From: Phaseolus vulgaris
Taxonomy: Eukaryota > Streptophyta > Magnoliopsida > Fabales > Fabaceae
NCBI RefSeq assembly: GCF_000499845.2
Contig: NC_023758.2
Span: 18,928,105 to 18,992,104, forward strand
Direction of reading: 5' to 3'
Length of the DNA stretch: 64,000 nucleotides
The translations under genes and the position numbers were made by a program. Below the pieces are notes generated by a model. It saw nothing but the letters and a program-made list of their open reading frames with translations. It did not search any database and was not told the origin of the DNA. Shown in pieces: positions 53,285 through 64,000 of this stretch (position 1 is its first letter; the number at the start of each line of letters is the position of its first letter).

Positions 53285-54916
53285 ATGAGGACAACGCGAT
53301 CTAGTTCAGTCGCGCCGTCGACAGATGAGGATGCTGTGTCCATGACACAGGTGATGGATATGATGAGGACGTTGCAGGAGAACCTGGTTGCATCACGTTC
53401 TAAACAAGAAAGAATGCACGAGGCGCTGGTGGCCTCGCAAGCTAAAAATGAGAAGCTCAACAGGATCAACGAAGAACTGCGTAAAGCTATTCAAGAACGG
53501 GAGGAGCGCGTGGTCGGGAGCAAATCCGCACCCCCATCCCCACCACGTAGCTTACCCATGCCATTCTCTCAAGAGATCATGGACTCGGTGGTCCCAGCCA
53601 ATACAGTGGCGGTGAAGGCGTCTTTCACTGGGGTGGAAGACCCTGAGGTTCATCTCACGGCGTTTCACACTCAGATGATGCTCTCGGGGGGGTCGGACGC
53701 GGTTTACTGTAAGGTGTTCATGAGCACTCTTAGTGGGACAGCGTTGGATTGGTTTGTCAGTTTACCTACTGGCCACATTACCACGTTTGAACAGTTTTCC
53801 AAGATGTTTGTTGAGCAGTATATAGTGAACAAGGCACCACCATTGGTGTCTTATGACCTGTTCGACGTGAGGCAGTACCAAGGGGAGTCCCTGAAGGATT
53901 TCCTGAACAAATTCGGAGCTCAGATAGTCCGCTTGCCAGGTAAAGACGAGGAAATGTTTGTACATGCCTTCAAGAAGGGTGTGTTGCCCGGACTCTTTAG
54001 TGAGTCGCTTATCAGTAGTCACCCCGCCACGTTCGCTGAAATCCGGCGACGTGCCGTGGCTCACATCGCCGCTGAAAGCGAAGTCTCTGAGAAAAGGGGA
54101 AACGTGGCCCCAGCTAAGCCGCGCGCCCAGACGAGGGTCCAGCCGCAAAGAGTAATGGAGGCAGCGGCGGAGAAGAGGGACCAGAGGATGCGTCATCCTT
54201 ATGACCCTAACAAGAGTAAGGGGAAGGGGTCGGGGCGGCCCAGAGAGACTAATCGCCCACCAAGGTATGAGTTCGTGATGGGGTTGGCTGATCTGATCGC
54301 CATCCCGAATATCGCTGCCAGGCTCAAAGTGCCTGAGAAGACGACAGAAAAGGTTTTGGGTGAAAAACCAGACACGTGGTGTGAGTTCCACAAGAGCTTT
54401 GGCCACTCCATCAACTCGTGTTTGGCTTTGGGTTACCAACTCGCCGAGTTGGTCAAGTGTGGATTCCTGAAAGATTACTTGCTGGAAAAGCAAGCGGGCC
54501 AATCAGCAGGTTCCCAACCACCGGGCAATGAAGGACAGCAGCACGAGGTGCCCGTCCACGGCGAGATACACACCATAGCTGGTGGATTCTCAGGTGGAGG
54601 GTGCACTGCATCTCAACGCAAGAAGTACGCGAGGTCGGTGATGTCAGTGGAAGTTTTTGAGGATCACTCACCCGACGTGGACATCACGTTCACCAAAGGA
54701 GACCTTAGGGACGTTGTACGTCACGACAACAACCCTATTGTGATCTCGCTTGTCACGGAGGGAAGGACTGTCCACCGGGTACTGGTCGACGAAGGAAGCT
54801 CGGCAGATGTAATGTTTTGGCCGACTTTTGAAAAGTTACAACTGTCCCCCGAACAACTGAGGCCATATGGGGCCTCCTTGTACGGTTTCGCCGGCGATCA
54901 AGTGGAGGTAAGGGGG
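53285..54916 (+). CDS. Gag and protease start of T7, cut by T8
   Basis: ATG 53285 (MRTTRSSSVAP), open for 544 codons up to the T8 insertion. There is a coiled coil (about 20-80), then the gag core with HLTAFHTQMMLSGGSDAVYC, LDWFVSLPTGHITTF and FVEQYIVNKAPPLVSYDLFD. An Arg/Lys-rich nucleocapsid region, the zinc knuckle CEFHKSFGHSINSC and the protease site VLVDEGSSADVMFW follow. The reading breaks off at GDQVEVRG, in the middle of protease. Gag is undamaged by stops, which suggests moderate age. Gag would assemble particles in the cytoplasm. Confidence 0.85.
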
Positions 54917-55973
54917 TGATCCTGTCGCCAACTCCAACGTGAAGGAATTGCTTTGTCGCTTCCCTACCCCGCCTATGGCAAATGTGCTATCTGCAAGACT
55001 GCTCTTAGAACCTTCTCCGGGAACTTCAAACGCAACCTGCAAAACACACAGACGGCGCCTCTAGCGGCCGTTTGCACTCCGACCCTCAAGTTAGGTCACA
55101 GAACCACCAACAAAAATAATGTCTCTCTGAATCTCTCTCTGATTCTCTCTCTGATTCTCTTTTCATTCTCTCTGTGTTTGTGCATAACAGAATTCTGTTA
55201 TGCTATTCTCTGCGTGTGTCAAAATTCTGTTATGCTTTTGTGCGAAAACGTACCACAATCAGTAAAGACGTGGGTGTCTGTGTTTTCTGTGTGTACCTTT
55301 CACGACGCGGAGTGCACCTTTATCTTGGTCGCGCCCCTCTCAGATGGTGACACGTGGAGGCATGCAACTCACATCTAACCGTACACGTGCCACTACCTGG
55401 AGGGCTCTAGCGCCTAAGTTATTCCCTTGTGGAGTAACTTAGCGCGTTTCTTCCATCTGGGTGAATCGCACACTCCCAGGAGAACGCCAGGTGTGGCTGG
55501 ACTAGGCACACTCACCAAGCATTGCTCTCTGCACACACGATTTCCCCTTCACGATGTCATGCACGTAATGGGTTGAGAGAGTCACCAATCACTGACTGGT
55601 TTACTAACTCCCTCAGGCCACTCTCGTGCACAATTCCACCGGCGAGGAGCTCCTCTTTCTCTGAGGTATGATCATGCGAGGTCCATGAGTAACGCTCTCG
55701 CTGGGAATCTCAGTCCCAGTTTAACTGCGTGTAACACGAAACCCCGATGACCATGCACCCGATGACTGATTGGTGCTCTATTGCTTCTCGCGTTCTCCCC
55801 CGGGTGTTTATCTTGGAACTGATCTGTCGGTGGCCACTCGGTTACTGACCACTGGGTGATCTCCTCCCTGATTTCTCCGCCACCTGATCCACGTGTCACC
55901 CTACGAGTGGTCCACGTGGTTATCTGCTGCTGACGTCATCGCTGTCATCGACTACCGATGACCGACCGGATCA
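54917..55973 (-). repeat. T8 3' LTR (1057 bp)
   Basis: Plus-strand TGATCC...GGATCA. R/U5 block variant at 55077-55093. A short CTCTCTCTGATT tandem repeat is at about 55123-55165, and AATTCTGTTATGCT occurs twice (about 55189-55203 and 55222-55236). It has no GGCGACGCC array. Confidence 0.85.
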
Positions 55974-55989
55974 CAAGCCCCCTAGTCTC
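55974..55989 (-). promoter_or_regulatory. Polypurine tract of T8
   Basis: GAGACTAGGGGGCTTG on the minus strand, one or two changes from the T2/T3/T5/T6 tract, abutting the LTR. Confidence 0.8.
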
Positions 55990-56581
55990 GAGCTGTGAAC
56001 TCGTTCTCAGCGAAGAGACTAAGTGGTCACGCTCTCGGTCCACGTGGCAAGTGGGGCCACATCACGTGCCACCTCACGTGTTGCCTTTTGACGTTATGAC
56101 TTCCTCCCTTAATTTCGCGACACGTGGACGCATCAACGGCCAGCGTGGAGTGTCGCTAACGCTTCCCTTATTCAAATAGGCGCGCGCTTTCACTGTTTCA
56201 TCATCGTCTTCAATACTCCAACTCTCAGACACTTCAAATCTCCTCTCTGCGCACCCAACTTTCTTCGAGCTTTCTACCTCAAGACCTTCCGCGATCATCT
56301 AAAGGTATGACTTTTCTTCTTCCTTAATCCATTTAGGTTCTTTTCACCGATTGCATTCACCCTTTTCACTACCATGCATTCATCTTCTCTGTTTTTCTTC
56401 TTCTCAACCCGCGCTAGGGTTTTTTGCGTTTCTCACTTCGTTCTCTACTTCTCCCCCTTCCTCTTCTTCGCCTGGACCTTTCTTTCTTCTTCCTTTCCTC
56501 TGTTTTTCACCGAACCATTCATCATTCCCTCTTCTTCCGTTCATCTGACCTTTTGCTTTCCTCCATTGCAGTTATCTCGCA
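55990..56581 (+). promoter_or_regulatory. Promoter and spliced 5' UTR of T8 asA
   Basis: ACACGTGG at 56120-56127, then TTCAAATAGGCGCGCGCTTT and CACTGTTTCATC (56170-56205), matching the promoter block of the other copies. Leader intron from GT 56305 to AG 56571 (CTCCATTGCAG). ATG follows at 56582. Confidence 0.6.
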
Positions 56582-57304
56582 ATGGCTCGCTTGAAGCAAA
56601 CTGCTCGCATCGTTGCCTCATCCTCTGGTGCACAGCCTTCAGCAAGTGCACCAGCGTCACCTCCACCTGATGCAGCTCCCTATCAGGACTACGCCAGGGT
56701 CTACGACTGGGCTGCCCTGGCATTGCTGGCCGAAACTTGCACTCAACTACCTAAAGGCCATCTCAAGACCCTTCTGAGCAACGACCCTGATGAGCCCTCC
56801 TGCGTCATCGACAGGGAGAACGACTTCAACGTTCGTATACGCATTCCTCCTCGAGGGATGCCAATCTGTGTGGACGATAGGGCTACCAATGGGGTGCCCT
56901 TCACCTTCATATACTCCGCCATCTTCAAAAGGTTGAAGCTGCGCTTGCCCTTCACCTTCTTTGAGAAGGAGCTGATGATGGAGCTGAACGTAGCCCCTTG
57001 CCAACTCCACCCGAATGCCTGGGCTTTCATACGGGCATTCGAGATCCTCTGCAACTACTTTGGGCATAACGCCTCAGTAGACGTCTTCCTACATTTCTTC
57101 GAGGCGAAGAACCCTGGGGATAGGTCTCGGGTCAGCCTGAATGGAGTTGCTGGACGAGTGATCTTGGGCCTGTATCAGCAATCGTTTAAAGATTGGAAGG
57201 GCAGGTTCTACATGATCTCTGCTACTCAGCAAAGCCCAACGCTGCTCGAGGGGTTTCCCCTTTATTGGGTTCCTGGAGTCGAGTTTAAGAAACCCCGGGT
57301 CCTT
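56582..57304 (+). CDS. asA antisense gene of T8, first exon, cut by C1
   Basis: ATG 56582, open for 241 codons. The N-terminus MARLKQTAR differs from the histone H3 tail at one of nine positions, followed by a Ser/Ala/Pro-rich stretch. The 'putative gypsy type transposon' domain follows with DVFLHFFEAKNPG, SFKDWKGRFY and GFPLYWVPG. It is the most divergent asA copy in the window, yet has no stop or frameshift up to the C1 insertion, which suggests it was coding until recently. Exon 2 is not in the window. Confidence 0.7.
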
Positions 57305-58206
57305 TGATGTGAATGTAACTACAAGAACACATGATTCTTGACATTCTTAGGAACAACTTGAGCTGGATTTAAAAGGCACTCTACTTTAGAATTGGATCAA
57401 TGTTCTAAATTCAAGAACTCACCAAAACTAAGCACCAACCAAGACTCATATTGAAGTCCATGTATTGTCAAATTGAATCAAAACAAAAGGAAAGAAGAAC
57501 AAGAATTAAAACTGGACAGAATTTAAATGATAGCTACTGAACCAAAACAGAATTAAGAACACAATGCTGGAAACACAAAATAAACGGTAGAAAAAGAAGT
57601 AAACTCTAGGAATCAAAACTACCGAATGGAAAATTGAAGAAAAGGGAAGAAGAACACTTATAGAATAAGATGCTTGCTGGATTTTGAGAATTGGAAGAAG
57701 CCATTCACGCCACTTGGAACCTTGAACCAAGATAAGTGATGGAGTGCCACCACTTGAAGCTCACCATAGCTCACAAGATAAGGCAAAGAAGAGGAAGACT
57801 CAAAACTCACAAATTCTCTCCCAAATTCAGTATAGTCTCTCTACTATAAAATTCCAATCTGAATTGTACAAGCTAAGCACCTTTATTTATAGCCTAGAGG
57901 TGCTGAAAATGCAAGCTAAATGGCACACAAATGCAATGAAATTCGGTTTGGCACCCCCTAGGCTCCTATCTACACTCCCCACTAGACTCCCTTACTACTT
58001 ACACCTTTTTATTACATTCACACCCCTATTCTATAAAAGAAATAAGAAGAGCCATTTTATTATACTCTTGTCCCAAAGCTCTTGCCATGCTCCTAGTAAT
58101 TCGTTGGGCTTGGGCCCCTTGTTGGGCTTGGACCCCTTGATGGGCTTGGGCCCCTTGTTGGGCTTGGTCTTCATGGCCTAGAGCATCCTCTACTTGGTTT
58201 CCATCA
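57305..58206 (-). repeat. C1 3' LTR (902 bp)
   Basis: Plus-strand TGATGTG...CCATCA (TGATGG...CACATCA on the minus strand). Its left end is identical to the 28 bp at 63973-64000. Minus-strand TATAAATA at 57884-57891 is the likely promoter. The PPT-like CCCGGGGAGCA abuts it at 58207-58217. About 180 nt of its start are coding. Confidence 0.8.
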
Positions 58207-61200
58207 TGCTCCCCGGGTTGGAGAGAATTCGTCCACGAATTTGGGAAACCTGCAGCAAAAGGAGTGAGATCAGTAACATTGAAAGAATTACTACCAAGAT
58301 AAGTAGAGGGCATATCTAACTCATAGGCATTATCATTAATCCTCTTGATGACTTGGAAAGGGCCATCACCACGAGGCATAAGTTTGGACTTCCTTAGAGA
58401 AGGAAATCTATCCTTTCTCAAATGAAGCCAAACCCAATCACCGAGCTCAAAGATTAATGCCTTTCTCCTTTGGTTGGCAGTGTCAGCATACTTACCAACT
58501 TTCTTCTCAATTTGTAACTTGATGCGGTTATGCAAATCTTTAACAAAAGATGCCTTTTCAAAACCGTCTTTGCATAGAACCTCATCAAGGACAGGAATGG
58601 GAAGAAGATCTAGAGGTGTGAGGGGATTAAACCCATAAACAACCTCAAAAGGAGAATGGTTAGTGGTGGAATTCACTACTCTATTATAGGCAAATTCAAC
58701 ATGAGGTAGTAAATCCTCCCAAGCCCTTGGATTCCCGGAAATAAAGCATCTTAATAATTGACCCAAAGTTCTATTAACCACTTCGGTTTGACCATCAGTT
58801 TGGGGGTGGCAGGTAGTAGAAAACAGAAGTTTGGTGCCAAGTTTCCCCCATAAGGTCCGCCAAAAGTGACTTAAGAACTTAGAATCCCTATCAGATACTA
58901 TACTTCTAGGAAGTCCATGCAAACGAACAACTTCCTTGAAGAAAAGATTTGCAATATGGCATGCATCATCCACTTTGTGGCATGGAATAAAATGAGCCAT
59001 TGTAGAAAAACGGTCCACTACCACAAAGATGGAATCCTTACCCTTCGATGTCTTGGGTAGTCCTAAGATAAAATCCATAGAAATATCAACCCAAGGCATT
59101 GTAGGGATAGGAAGAGGGGTATATAAACCATGGGGTTGGACCTTAGATTTAGCCTTCCTACATGCTATACATCTATCACAGAAGGTATGTACGGATTTGC
59201 GCATGTGAGGCCAAAAGAAATGTTCATGCAATGTTTCTAAGGTCTTAGCTACCCCAAAATGTCCCATAAGCCCACCCTCATGAGCCTCTCTAACAAGAGA
59301 TTGTCTAATAGATCCTTGGGGAACACAAAGTCTTTTTCCTTTGAAAAGAAAACCATTATGTAAGAAAAAGTCTTTATGACCTCCCTTGGAACACTCTTGA
59401 TAGATTAGAGAGAAATCTAAGTCATCATGATAAAGTTCCTTTATGTGATCAAAACCTAAATATTGAACATTTAAAACATTTAACAAGGTATATCTTCGTG
59501 AAAGAGCATCGGCCACTACATTAATTTTACCTTGTTTATGTTTGATCACATAAGGAAATTGCTCAATAAACTCCACCCACTTAGCATGTCTCTTATTAAG
59601 CTTGCTTTGGCTTTTCAAATATTTAAGGGACTCATGATCACTATGAATCACAAATTCCTTTGGAAAAAGATAATGTTGCCAATTTTGCAAAGCTCTAACA
59701 AGAGCATAAAGTTCTTTATCATAAGTGGAGTAATTGAGATGACTCCCTTTGAGTTTCTCACTAAAATAAGCGATGGGGTGTCCTTCTTGAAGGAGGACGG
59801 CCCCAATGCCTATATTAGAGGCATCACACTCTATTTCAAATGTCTTAGCAAAGTTAGGAAGGGCTAGAATGGGGGCTTTAGTTAATTTATCCTTCAAAGT
59901 TTGAAAAGCGTTTTCTTGCTCTTGTCCCCACTTAAAAACCACATCCTTCTTTACTATGGCATTTAAAGGTGCGGCAATTGTACTAAAGTCTTTCACAAAC
60001 CGCCTATAAAAACTAGCAAGGCCATGAAAGCTTCGTACTTCGTTGACATTGGTGGGTGTAGGCCAATGTTGAATTGCTGCAACTTTTGTTTGATCTACAT
60101 GCACCCCTTTATGACTAACCACAAACCCTAGGAAGTCTATATGATCTAATGCAAAGAAACATTTAGCATGGTTAGCATACAACTTCTCCTTCCTAAGGGT
60201 TTCTAGAACTTGTCTAACATGTGACTCATGATCTTCTAAGGACAAGCTATATATAAGAATATCATCAAAGTAAACCACAACAAACTTGCCAATGAATGCT
60301 CTTAAAACATGATGCATGAGTCGCATGAAGGTACTAGGAGCATTAGTCAAGCCAAAAGGCATGACCAACCACTCATATAAACCAAATTTGGTCTTAAAAG
60401 CGGTTTTCCATTCATCACCATGTTTAATTCGAATTTGATTGTAACCACTCTTAAGATCAATTTTGGAAAATATTTTAGACCCATGTAATTCATCCAACAA
60501 GTCATCTAACCTAGGAATGGGATGCCTATATTTGATGGTGATGTTATTTATAGCGCGACAATCCGTACACATCCTCCATGTCCCATCCTTTTTAGGGACA
60601 AGTATGACAGGCATAGCACATGGGCTCATGCTATCTTGTACCCACCCCTTAGCTAATAAATCCTCAACTTGTCTTTGAATTTCTTTGGTCTCTTGGGGAT
60701 TGGTCCTATATGCAGGGCGATTTGGTAAAGAAACCCCGGGCATGAAGTCTATTTGGTGTTCAATCCCTCTTAGAGGTGGTAAGCCTTTAGGAGGATCTTG
60801 AAACACATCTTCATATTCCTTTACCAAATGGTCCAAACATGTGGGACTATCCTTAGCCGACTCATATTCAATAGGTCTAGGAATAGCTAAAAAAATAGGC
60901 TTGTGAGTAACTATTACCTTTTGAACTTGTTGGGAAGATATGAGAAGGCTTCTCTTGGAATTTTTAATTTCTTTTTCTTTCTCTCTCTTTTCTCTCATTT
61001 TGACTTGGTCCTCATGTACCTCCTTTGGAGAGAGAGACTTGAGAATGACTTTGTGTCCATGGAAGTTAAAAGAAATTTTGTTGGTAAAGCCATCATGAAA
61101 AATTTTTCTATCAAATTGCCATGGCCTACCTAAAAGGATATGAGTAGCTTCCATTGGAACAACATCACACAAGACCTCATCTTTATATTTGCCAATGGAA

Positions 61201-62615
61201 AATGTAATGAGGACTTGTTTGTTCACCACTATCTCACCCACCTCACTCAACCATTGTAACTTGTAAGGCTTGGCATGAGAGATGGTAGGCAATCCAAGTT
61301 TGTCTACCACTCTTGTGCTTGCCACATTTGCACAACTCCCCCCATCCACAATCAAAGAGCAAACTCTATCATTAATAAGACACCTTGAATGAAAAATATT
61401 TTCTCTTTGAGTTTCATCAAAAGGTTTTAACACTTGTCCAAGCATGCGCCTTATTACTAATAGGTCACCCTCATGTGGGCTTTCACTTTCACTCTCACTT
61501 GGGGATCTAGAAGGTGAGGAATGTCTAGAAGATTCGGACCCATGCTCACTACTATCTACCCCATCATGCATATACATAGTTCGTTTAGTAGGGCAATTAG
61601 AAGCAATATGTCCATAGCTTAAACATTTAAAACACTTCTTACTAGACGATTTTTGTGGTGATTTAGGCCTAGCATTGGAAGTGGAAGGCTTAGACTCTCT
61701 AGGTTTGAAAGTAGAGTCCTTAGAAGGGATGTTTGAAAAAGAGTTTTTATTTTTCCAAGAAGAGTGGTAGTAGTTATCTTTAGAAGAATTTTTGAAAGCA
61801 TTTTTCCTTGCAAGTTGATTTTCAATTTTGCTAGCAAGGTGCACCACATTTTCCAAAGAAGAATATTCTTGTAACTCTACCACGTCTTGAATATCCCTTC
61901 GAAGTCCACTCACAAACCTAGCTATCTTAGCCTCCTCACTCTCATCCATATTAACTCGAATTAAAAGCGTGTCTAGTTGTTTAAAGTAATCATCCACACT
62001 TAGCGCGCCTTGATGAAACCGTTGGAGTTTCAACATAAGGTCTTTCCTAAAGTGTGGGGGTACGAATCTAGCGCGTAAACATGCTTTCAAATCGTTCCAA
62101 GAGACCACGGGCGGCCTCTTGTGTAGGTCAATGTCCATGAGGTATTGATGCCACCATTGCATGGCATAGTCCAAAAATTCTAAAGAAGCTAACTTAACCC
62201 TATGCTCATCCCTAACCCCATTTACATCAAAAATTTGGTCCACCTTAGCCTCCCATCCTAAGTATACATTGGGATCACTATCACCACTAAAACTAGGAAG
62301 TTTTACATTTGGAGAACAAGGGCCAGCCACATGTTGGCGCCTCTCTTCATGGTGATGATGTCTTGGCCTTGGATTGTCTTCATAATAACCATGGGAGTGC
62401 CTTGAAGAATGCCGACTAGGAGGAGGAGTTCTTTTCTCACGGTTTTGATGCATTTCCTCTCGGTTTAACTCCAAACTTTGGAGCCGTGCTTCCATCTTCC
62501 TTATCACCTCAAGATAGTGAGCATTGGATTGCTTGGCATTCTTTAAGTCCTCATAAAGGGCTGCCTTTTGTGGTGAGCACGGTTTGGAGGACTCTCCACT
62601 AGAGAAATGAGCCAT
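58026..62615 (-). CDS. C1 gag-pol polyprotein, intact (1529 aa)
   Basis: Preferred start ATG 62615 ([10 protein letters not shown]). The frame extends 10 codons upstream without an ATG. Gag core is at about 100-280, CCHC knuckle [14 protein letters not shown] at about 330, and protease [10 protein letters not shown] at about 425. RT has YFDDILIYS near 785, then RNase H ([15 protein letters not shown]). Integrase has an HHCC finger and DDE residues in [20 protein letters not shown] and [13 protein letters not shown] (about 1275). The C-terminus FNVTDLTPF...[10 protein letters not shown] crosses the PPT into the LTR and ends with a glutamine-rich AQQGAQ repeat and TRSMARAL. No canonical chromodomain is visible. 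No stop or frameshift, so possibly active. Confidence 0.9.
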   Translation of the reverse strand: MAHFSSGESSKPCSPQKAALYEDLKNAKQSNAHYLEVIRKMEARLQSLELNREEMHQNREKRTPPPSRHSSRHSHGYYEDNPRPRHHHHEERRQHVAGPCSPNVKLPSFSGDSDPNVYLGWEAKVDQIFDVNGVRDEHRVKLASLEFLDYAMQWWHQYLMDIDLHKRPPVVSWNDLKACLRARFVPPHFRKDLMLKLQRFHQGALSVDDYFKQLDTLLIRVNMDESEEAKIARFVSGLRRDIQDVVELQEYSSLENVVHLASKIENQLARKNAFKNSSKDNYYHSSWKNKNSFSNIPSKDSTFKPRESKPSTSNARPKSPQKSSSKKCFKCLSYGHIASNCPTKRTMYMHDGVDSSEHGSESSRHSSPSRSPSESESESPHEGDLLVIRRMLGQVLKPFDETQRENIFHSRCLINDRVCSLIVDGGSCANVASTRVVDKLGLPTISHAKPYKLQWLSEVGEIVVNKQVLITFSIGKYKDEVLCDVVPMEATHILLGRPWQFDRKIFHDGFTNKISFNFHGHKVILKSLSPKEVHEDQVKMREKREKEKEIKNSKRSLLISSQQVQKVIVTHKPIFLAIPRPIEYESAKDSPTCLDHLVKEYEDVFQDPPKGLPPLRGIEHQIDFMPGVSLPNRPAYRTNPQETKEIQRQVEDLLAKGWVQDSMSPCAMPVILVPKKDGTWRMCTDCRAINNITIKYRHPIPRLDDLLDELHGSKIFSKIDLKSGYNQIRIKHGDEWKTAFKTKFGLYEWLVMPFGLTNAPSTFMRLMHHVLRAFIGKFVVVYFDDILIYSLSLEDHESHVRQVLETLRKEKLYANHAKCFFALDHIDFLGFVVSHKGVHVDQTKVAAIQHWPTPTNVNEVRSFHGLASFYRRFVKDFSTIAAPLNAIVKKDVVFKWGQEQENAFQTLKDKLTKAPILALPNFAKTFEIECDASNIGIGAVLLQEGHPIAYFSEKLKGSHLNYSTYDKELYALVRALQNWQHYLFPKEFVIHSDHESLKYLKSQSKLNKRHAKWVEFIEQFPYVIKHKQGKINVVADALSRRYTLLNVLNVQYLGFDHIKELYHDDLDFSLIYQECSKGGHKDFFLHNGFLFKGKRLCVPQGSIRQSLVREAHEGGLMGHFGVAKTLETLHEHFFWPHMRKSVHTFCDRCIACRKAKSKVQPHGLYTPLPIPTMPWVDISMDFILGLPKTSKGKDSIFVVVDRFSTMAHFIPCHKVDDACHIANLFFKEVVRLHGLPRSIVSDRDSKFLSHFWRTLWGKLGTKLLFSTTCHPQTDGQTEVVNRTLGQLLRCFISGNPRAWEDLLPHVEFAYNRVVNSTTNHSPFEVVYGFNPLTPLDLLPIPVLDEVLCKDGFEKASFVKDLHNRIKLQIEKKVGKYADTANQRRKALIFELGDWVWLHLRKDRFPSLRKSKLMPRGDGPFQVIKRINDNAYELDMPSTYLGSNSFNVTDLTPFAAGFPNSWTNSLQPGEHDGNQVEDALGHEDQAQQGAQAHQGVQAQQGAQAQRITRSMARALGQEYNKMALLISFIE

Positions 62616-63949
62616 GAGCAGAAAATACACAAAAACAGAAAACAAAACAGTGAAAGAAACTTGTTAAACAATTAAAAACAGTGAGATATAGGTTGCTGGA
62701 AAAATGCCCAAGAAAGCACTCAAACCACTCCAAGAAAAAATTCTGTCCTCAACCAAGCCTTGCTTGTGAAATGGAGTAGCTTCAAGTGAAATATGTTACA
62801 GCAAACCAACTTACTTAAGAACAAGTCTCCACACAACTTTTAAGAAGAACAAAAAGACAAGCAAGAAAAAGGTGTAAACAATAAAAGCTAAACCAAAAAC
62901 AGAGAGTAATGTATGACAAACTAGAAAGAATATGAATGAAAGACAATCAAGAAAAATAAGGAACTCAATGAATAAAGAAGGCACACAAAAAGAGTCCTAA
63001 AGAAAAGTGCTAGAGTAGATTAAAGAAAACAGAAAACAGCTACTGGAAATGTATTGTTTTTTTTTTTTAAAGCAAACTGTGCTATGTTTACAGATTTAAC
63101 TGTACCGATTGAAAGCGAACTGGACTGTGAAAAATTAACCACAGAAACTTCAATGTCTTAACTCAAAAATGGCACTGGAATGAGGTAAAAACAGTAAGCC
63201 AATTGAGAGAAATAAATTTTTCAAAATTGCTGCCCAATTACCGTATTCTTTTCGGCAGTATTGTACACTTTTCGTATTTTATTTATCATTTTTTGTGTAC
63301 TTGGAATTTTTGAGTGATTCTTTTTTCTATGCTTTTGTAACACTTTGAAGTATGTAAATCCAAATTTTCACAAATTTTCAGTGAGCCAATTAATTGCAGT
63401 AAATTGAAAACAGTAGCACGTTTGTAAGAAAACAGAGTATCCTATTCAGGAAAGAAAAACAGTAAGATGAACTAGCAAAGACATAATGGAATTTGTGTAA
63501 AAGAACTTGTATAGAATGAAGATACAAGCATGAACTCAAATCTAAAAATGAAAATGCACAAAGGATCAAGCAATAAACTAAAAAACAGAAAGTAATACCA
63601 AAGCAAGAAACAATCAAAGCAATAAAAGTACTACAAGAAGTAATGACAATTATGGAATAACATGACTAAACAAAACTTGACATGATTACAAAATTAAAAG
63701 ACATATAACAAGGTATAACCACAAGTGAAAGGAAGCTTAAGGTCAGCTCTAGGAAGGAGAATGCCATTCCAAAAGAGCAGCCATACTCATATGAACAATG
63801 AGTGCTAGAGTCCTTTTCACAAACACATGGTGTAACAAAAGAAAACAGCAAGAAAACTCAAAATAAATCCTAAAACAGAATGGTAAACAACTTGAATTAA
63901 AGAGCTCTTGAAAGTAAAGTGCAATACAACTCAAGAATTAAGCAAAAAC
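62616..63949 (-). other. C1 5' leader
   Basis: A-rich on the plus strand, no ORF with family resemblance. A homopolymer of about 13 T lies at 63057-63069. Length about 1.3 kb between primer site and gag. Confidence 0.6.
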
Positions 63950-63970
63950 AAGCCTAGACTCTAGATACCA
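63950..63970 (-). promoter_or_regulatory. C1 primer binding site, tRNA-Met-like
   Basis: TGGTATCTAGAGTC on the minus strand. The initiator tRNA-Met complement is TGGTATCAGAGCC, so there is an extra T and one change. It sits 2 nt from the LTR. Confidence 0.55.
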
Positions 63971-63972
63971 CA

Positions 63973-64000
63973 TGATGTGAATGTAACTACAAGAACACAT
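63973..64000 (-). repeat. C1 5' LTR, first 28 bp in window
   Basis: TGATGTGAATGTAACTACAA and the next 8 bp are identical to the start of the LTR at 57305. The remainder lies outside the window. Confidence 0.9.

Larger units (their letters stand above)
52646..54916 (+). mobile_element. T7: 5' part of a Tat element
   Basis: LTR, primer site, gag and the start of protease on the plus strand, cut by T8 at 54917. The rest lies beyond the window. It stands head to head with T4, whose 5' LTR is adjacent. Confidence 0.75.
54917..57304 (-). mobile_element. T8: 3' end of a Tat element, inserted in T7 protease
   Basis: LTR with perfect TGATCC/GGATCA ends, PPT, asA promoter and asA first exon, then interrupted by C1. 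The remaining body and 5' LTR must lie to the right of the window. Confidence 0.75.
57305..64000 (-). mobile_element. C1: CRM-type chromovirus (Ty3/gypsy), near complete
   Basis: 3' LTR at 57305-58206, one uninterrupted polyprotein, a 1.3-kb leader, imperfect tRNA-Met-like primer site, and the first 28 bp of the 5' LTR at the window edge. The polyprotein reads into the 3' LTR, as in centromeric CRM elements. Inserted in T8 asA. The left target copy would be TCCTT (57300-57304). It is the most recent insertion on this side by nesting. Confidence 0.85.

Noticed and set aside
56582..57304. A histone H3 gene or pseudogene
   Set aside because: The resemblance stops after nine residues. The rest is the retrotransposon antisense domain shared with T2, T3, T5 and T6.
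58085..58165. Tandem repeat GGGCTTGGGCCCCTTG as a non-coding microsatellite
   Set aside because: It lies in the open polyprotein frame (AQQGAQ repeats) and also within the C1 LTR, so it is annotated there.
63057..63069. Poly-T run as a retroposon poly(A) tail
   Set aside because: No target duplication or LINE/SINE sequence adjoins it, and it lies in the C1 leader.

Overview
The window is a plant (dicot-like, possibly legume) block of nested LTR retrotransposons. I see no host gene, rRNA, complete tRNA gene or CRISPR array. The signs are spliced GT/AG genes, plant-type Ty3/gypsy proteins and insertions inside insertions, as in pericentromeric heterochromatin. I name the elements T1-T8 (Tat lineage) and C1 (CRM-type chromovirus). 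The Tat call rests on a second, archaeal-type RNase H domain after RT/RNase H, and on long extra genes antisense to gag-pol next to the 3' LTR. All Tat primer binding sites match the 3' end of plant tRNA-Lys(CUU).

Layout. T1 (minus) occupies 1-597 and 14816-20152 and is interrupted by T2 (minus, 598-14815). T1 itself sits in an older, oppositely oriented LTR (20153-20540). T3 (minus) is a 3' fragment, 20754-about 24940, next to an AT-rich LTR-like insert (about 24941-25925). T4 (minus, about 25926-52645) is split by T5 (minus, 31070-38015, target duplication AAGGC) and T6 (plus, 38511-49271, target duplication AGATC). T7 (plus, up to 54916) is cut by T8 (minus, from 54917). T8's antisense gene is in turn cut by C1 (minus, 57305 to the window end), which has a full-length open polyprotein.

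The notable system is the antisense gene pair of the Tat elements. Complete elements carry two paralogous genes in opposite orientation to gag-pol. asA lies next to the 3' LTR and asB lies next to the end of pol. Both have a phase-1 coding intron, and asA also has a 5'-UTR intron. Both begin with the domain annotated in plants as 'putative gypsy type transposon'. asA, and asB as judged from a T4 fragment, continue into a proline-rich linker and a long coiled coil. The T6 asA copy is open over two exons (698 aa). T5 has lost gag and pol, kept the antisense gene, LTRs and primer site, and still transposed. The asA N-termini of four subfamilies resemble the histone H3 tail (A-R-x-K-x-T), closest in T8.

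How the parts would work together: gag, protease, RT, two RNases H and integrase would be made from the LTR promoter as one polyprotein. The antisense genes would be made from their own promoter just inside the 3' LTR, converging on pol. Their function is unknown. Roles in chromatin or in countering silencing are inference only.
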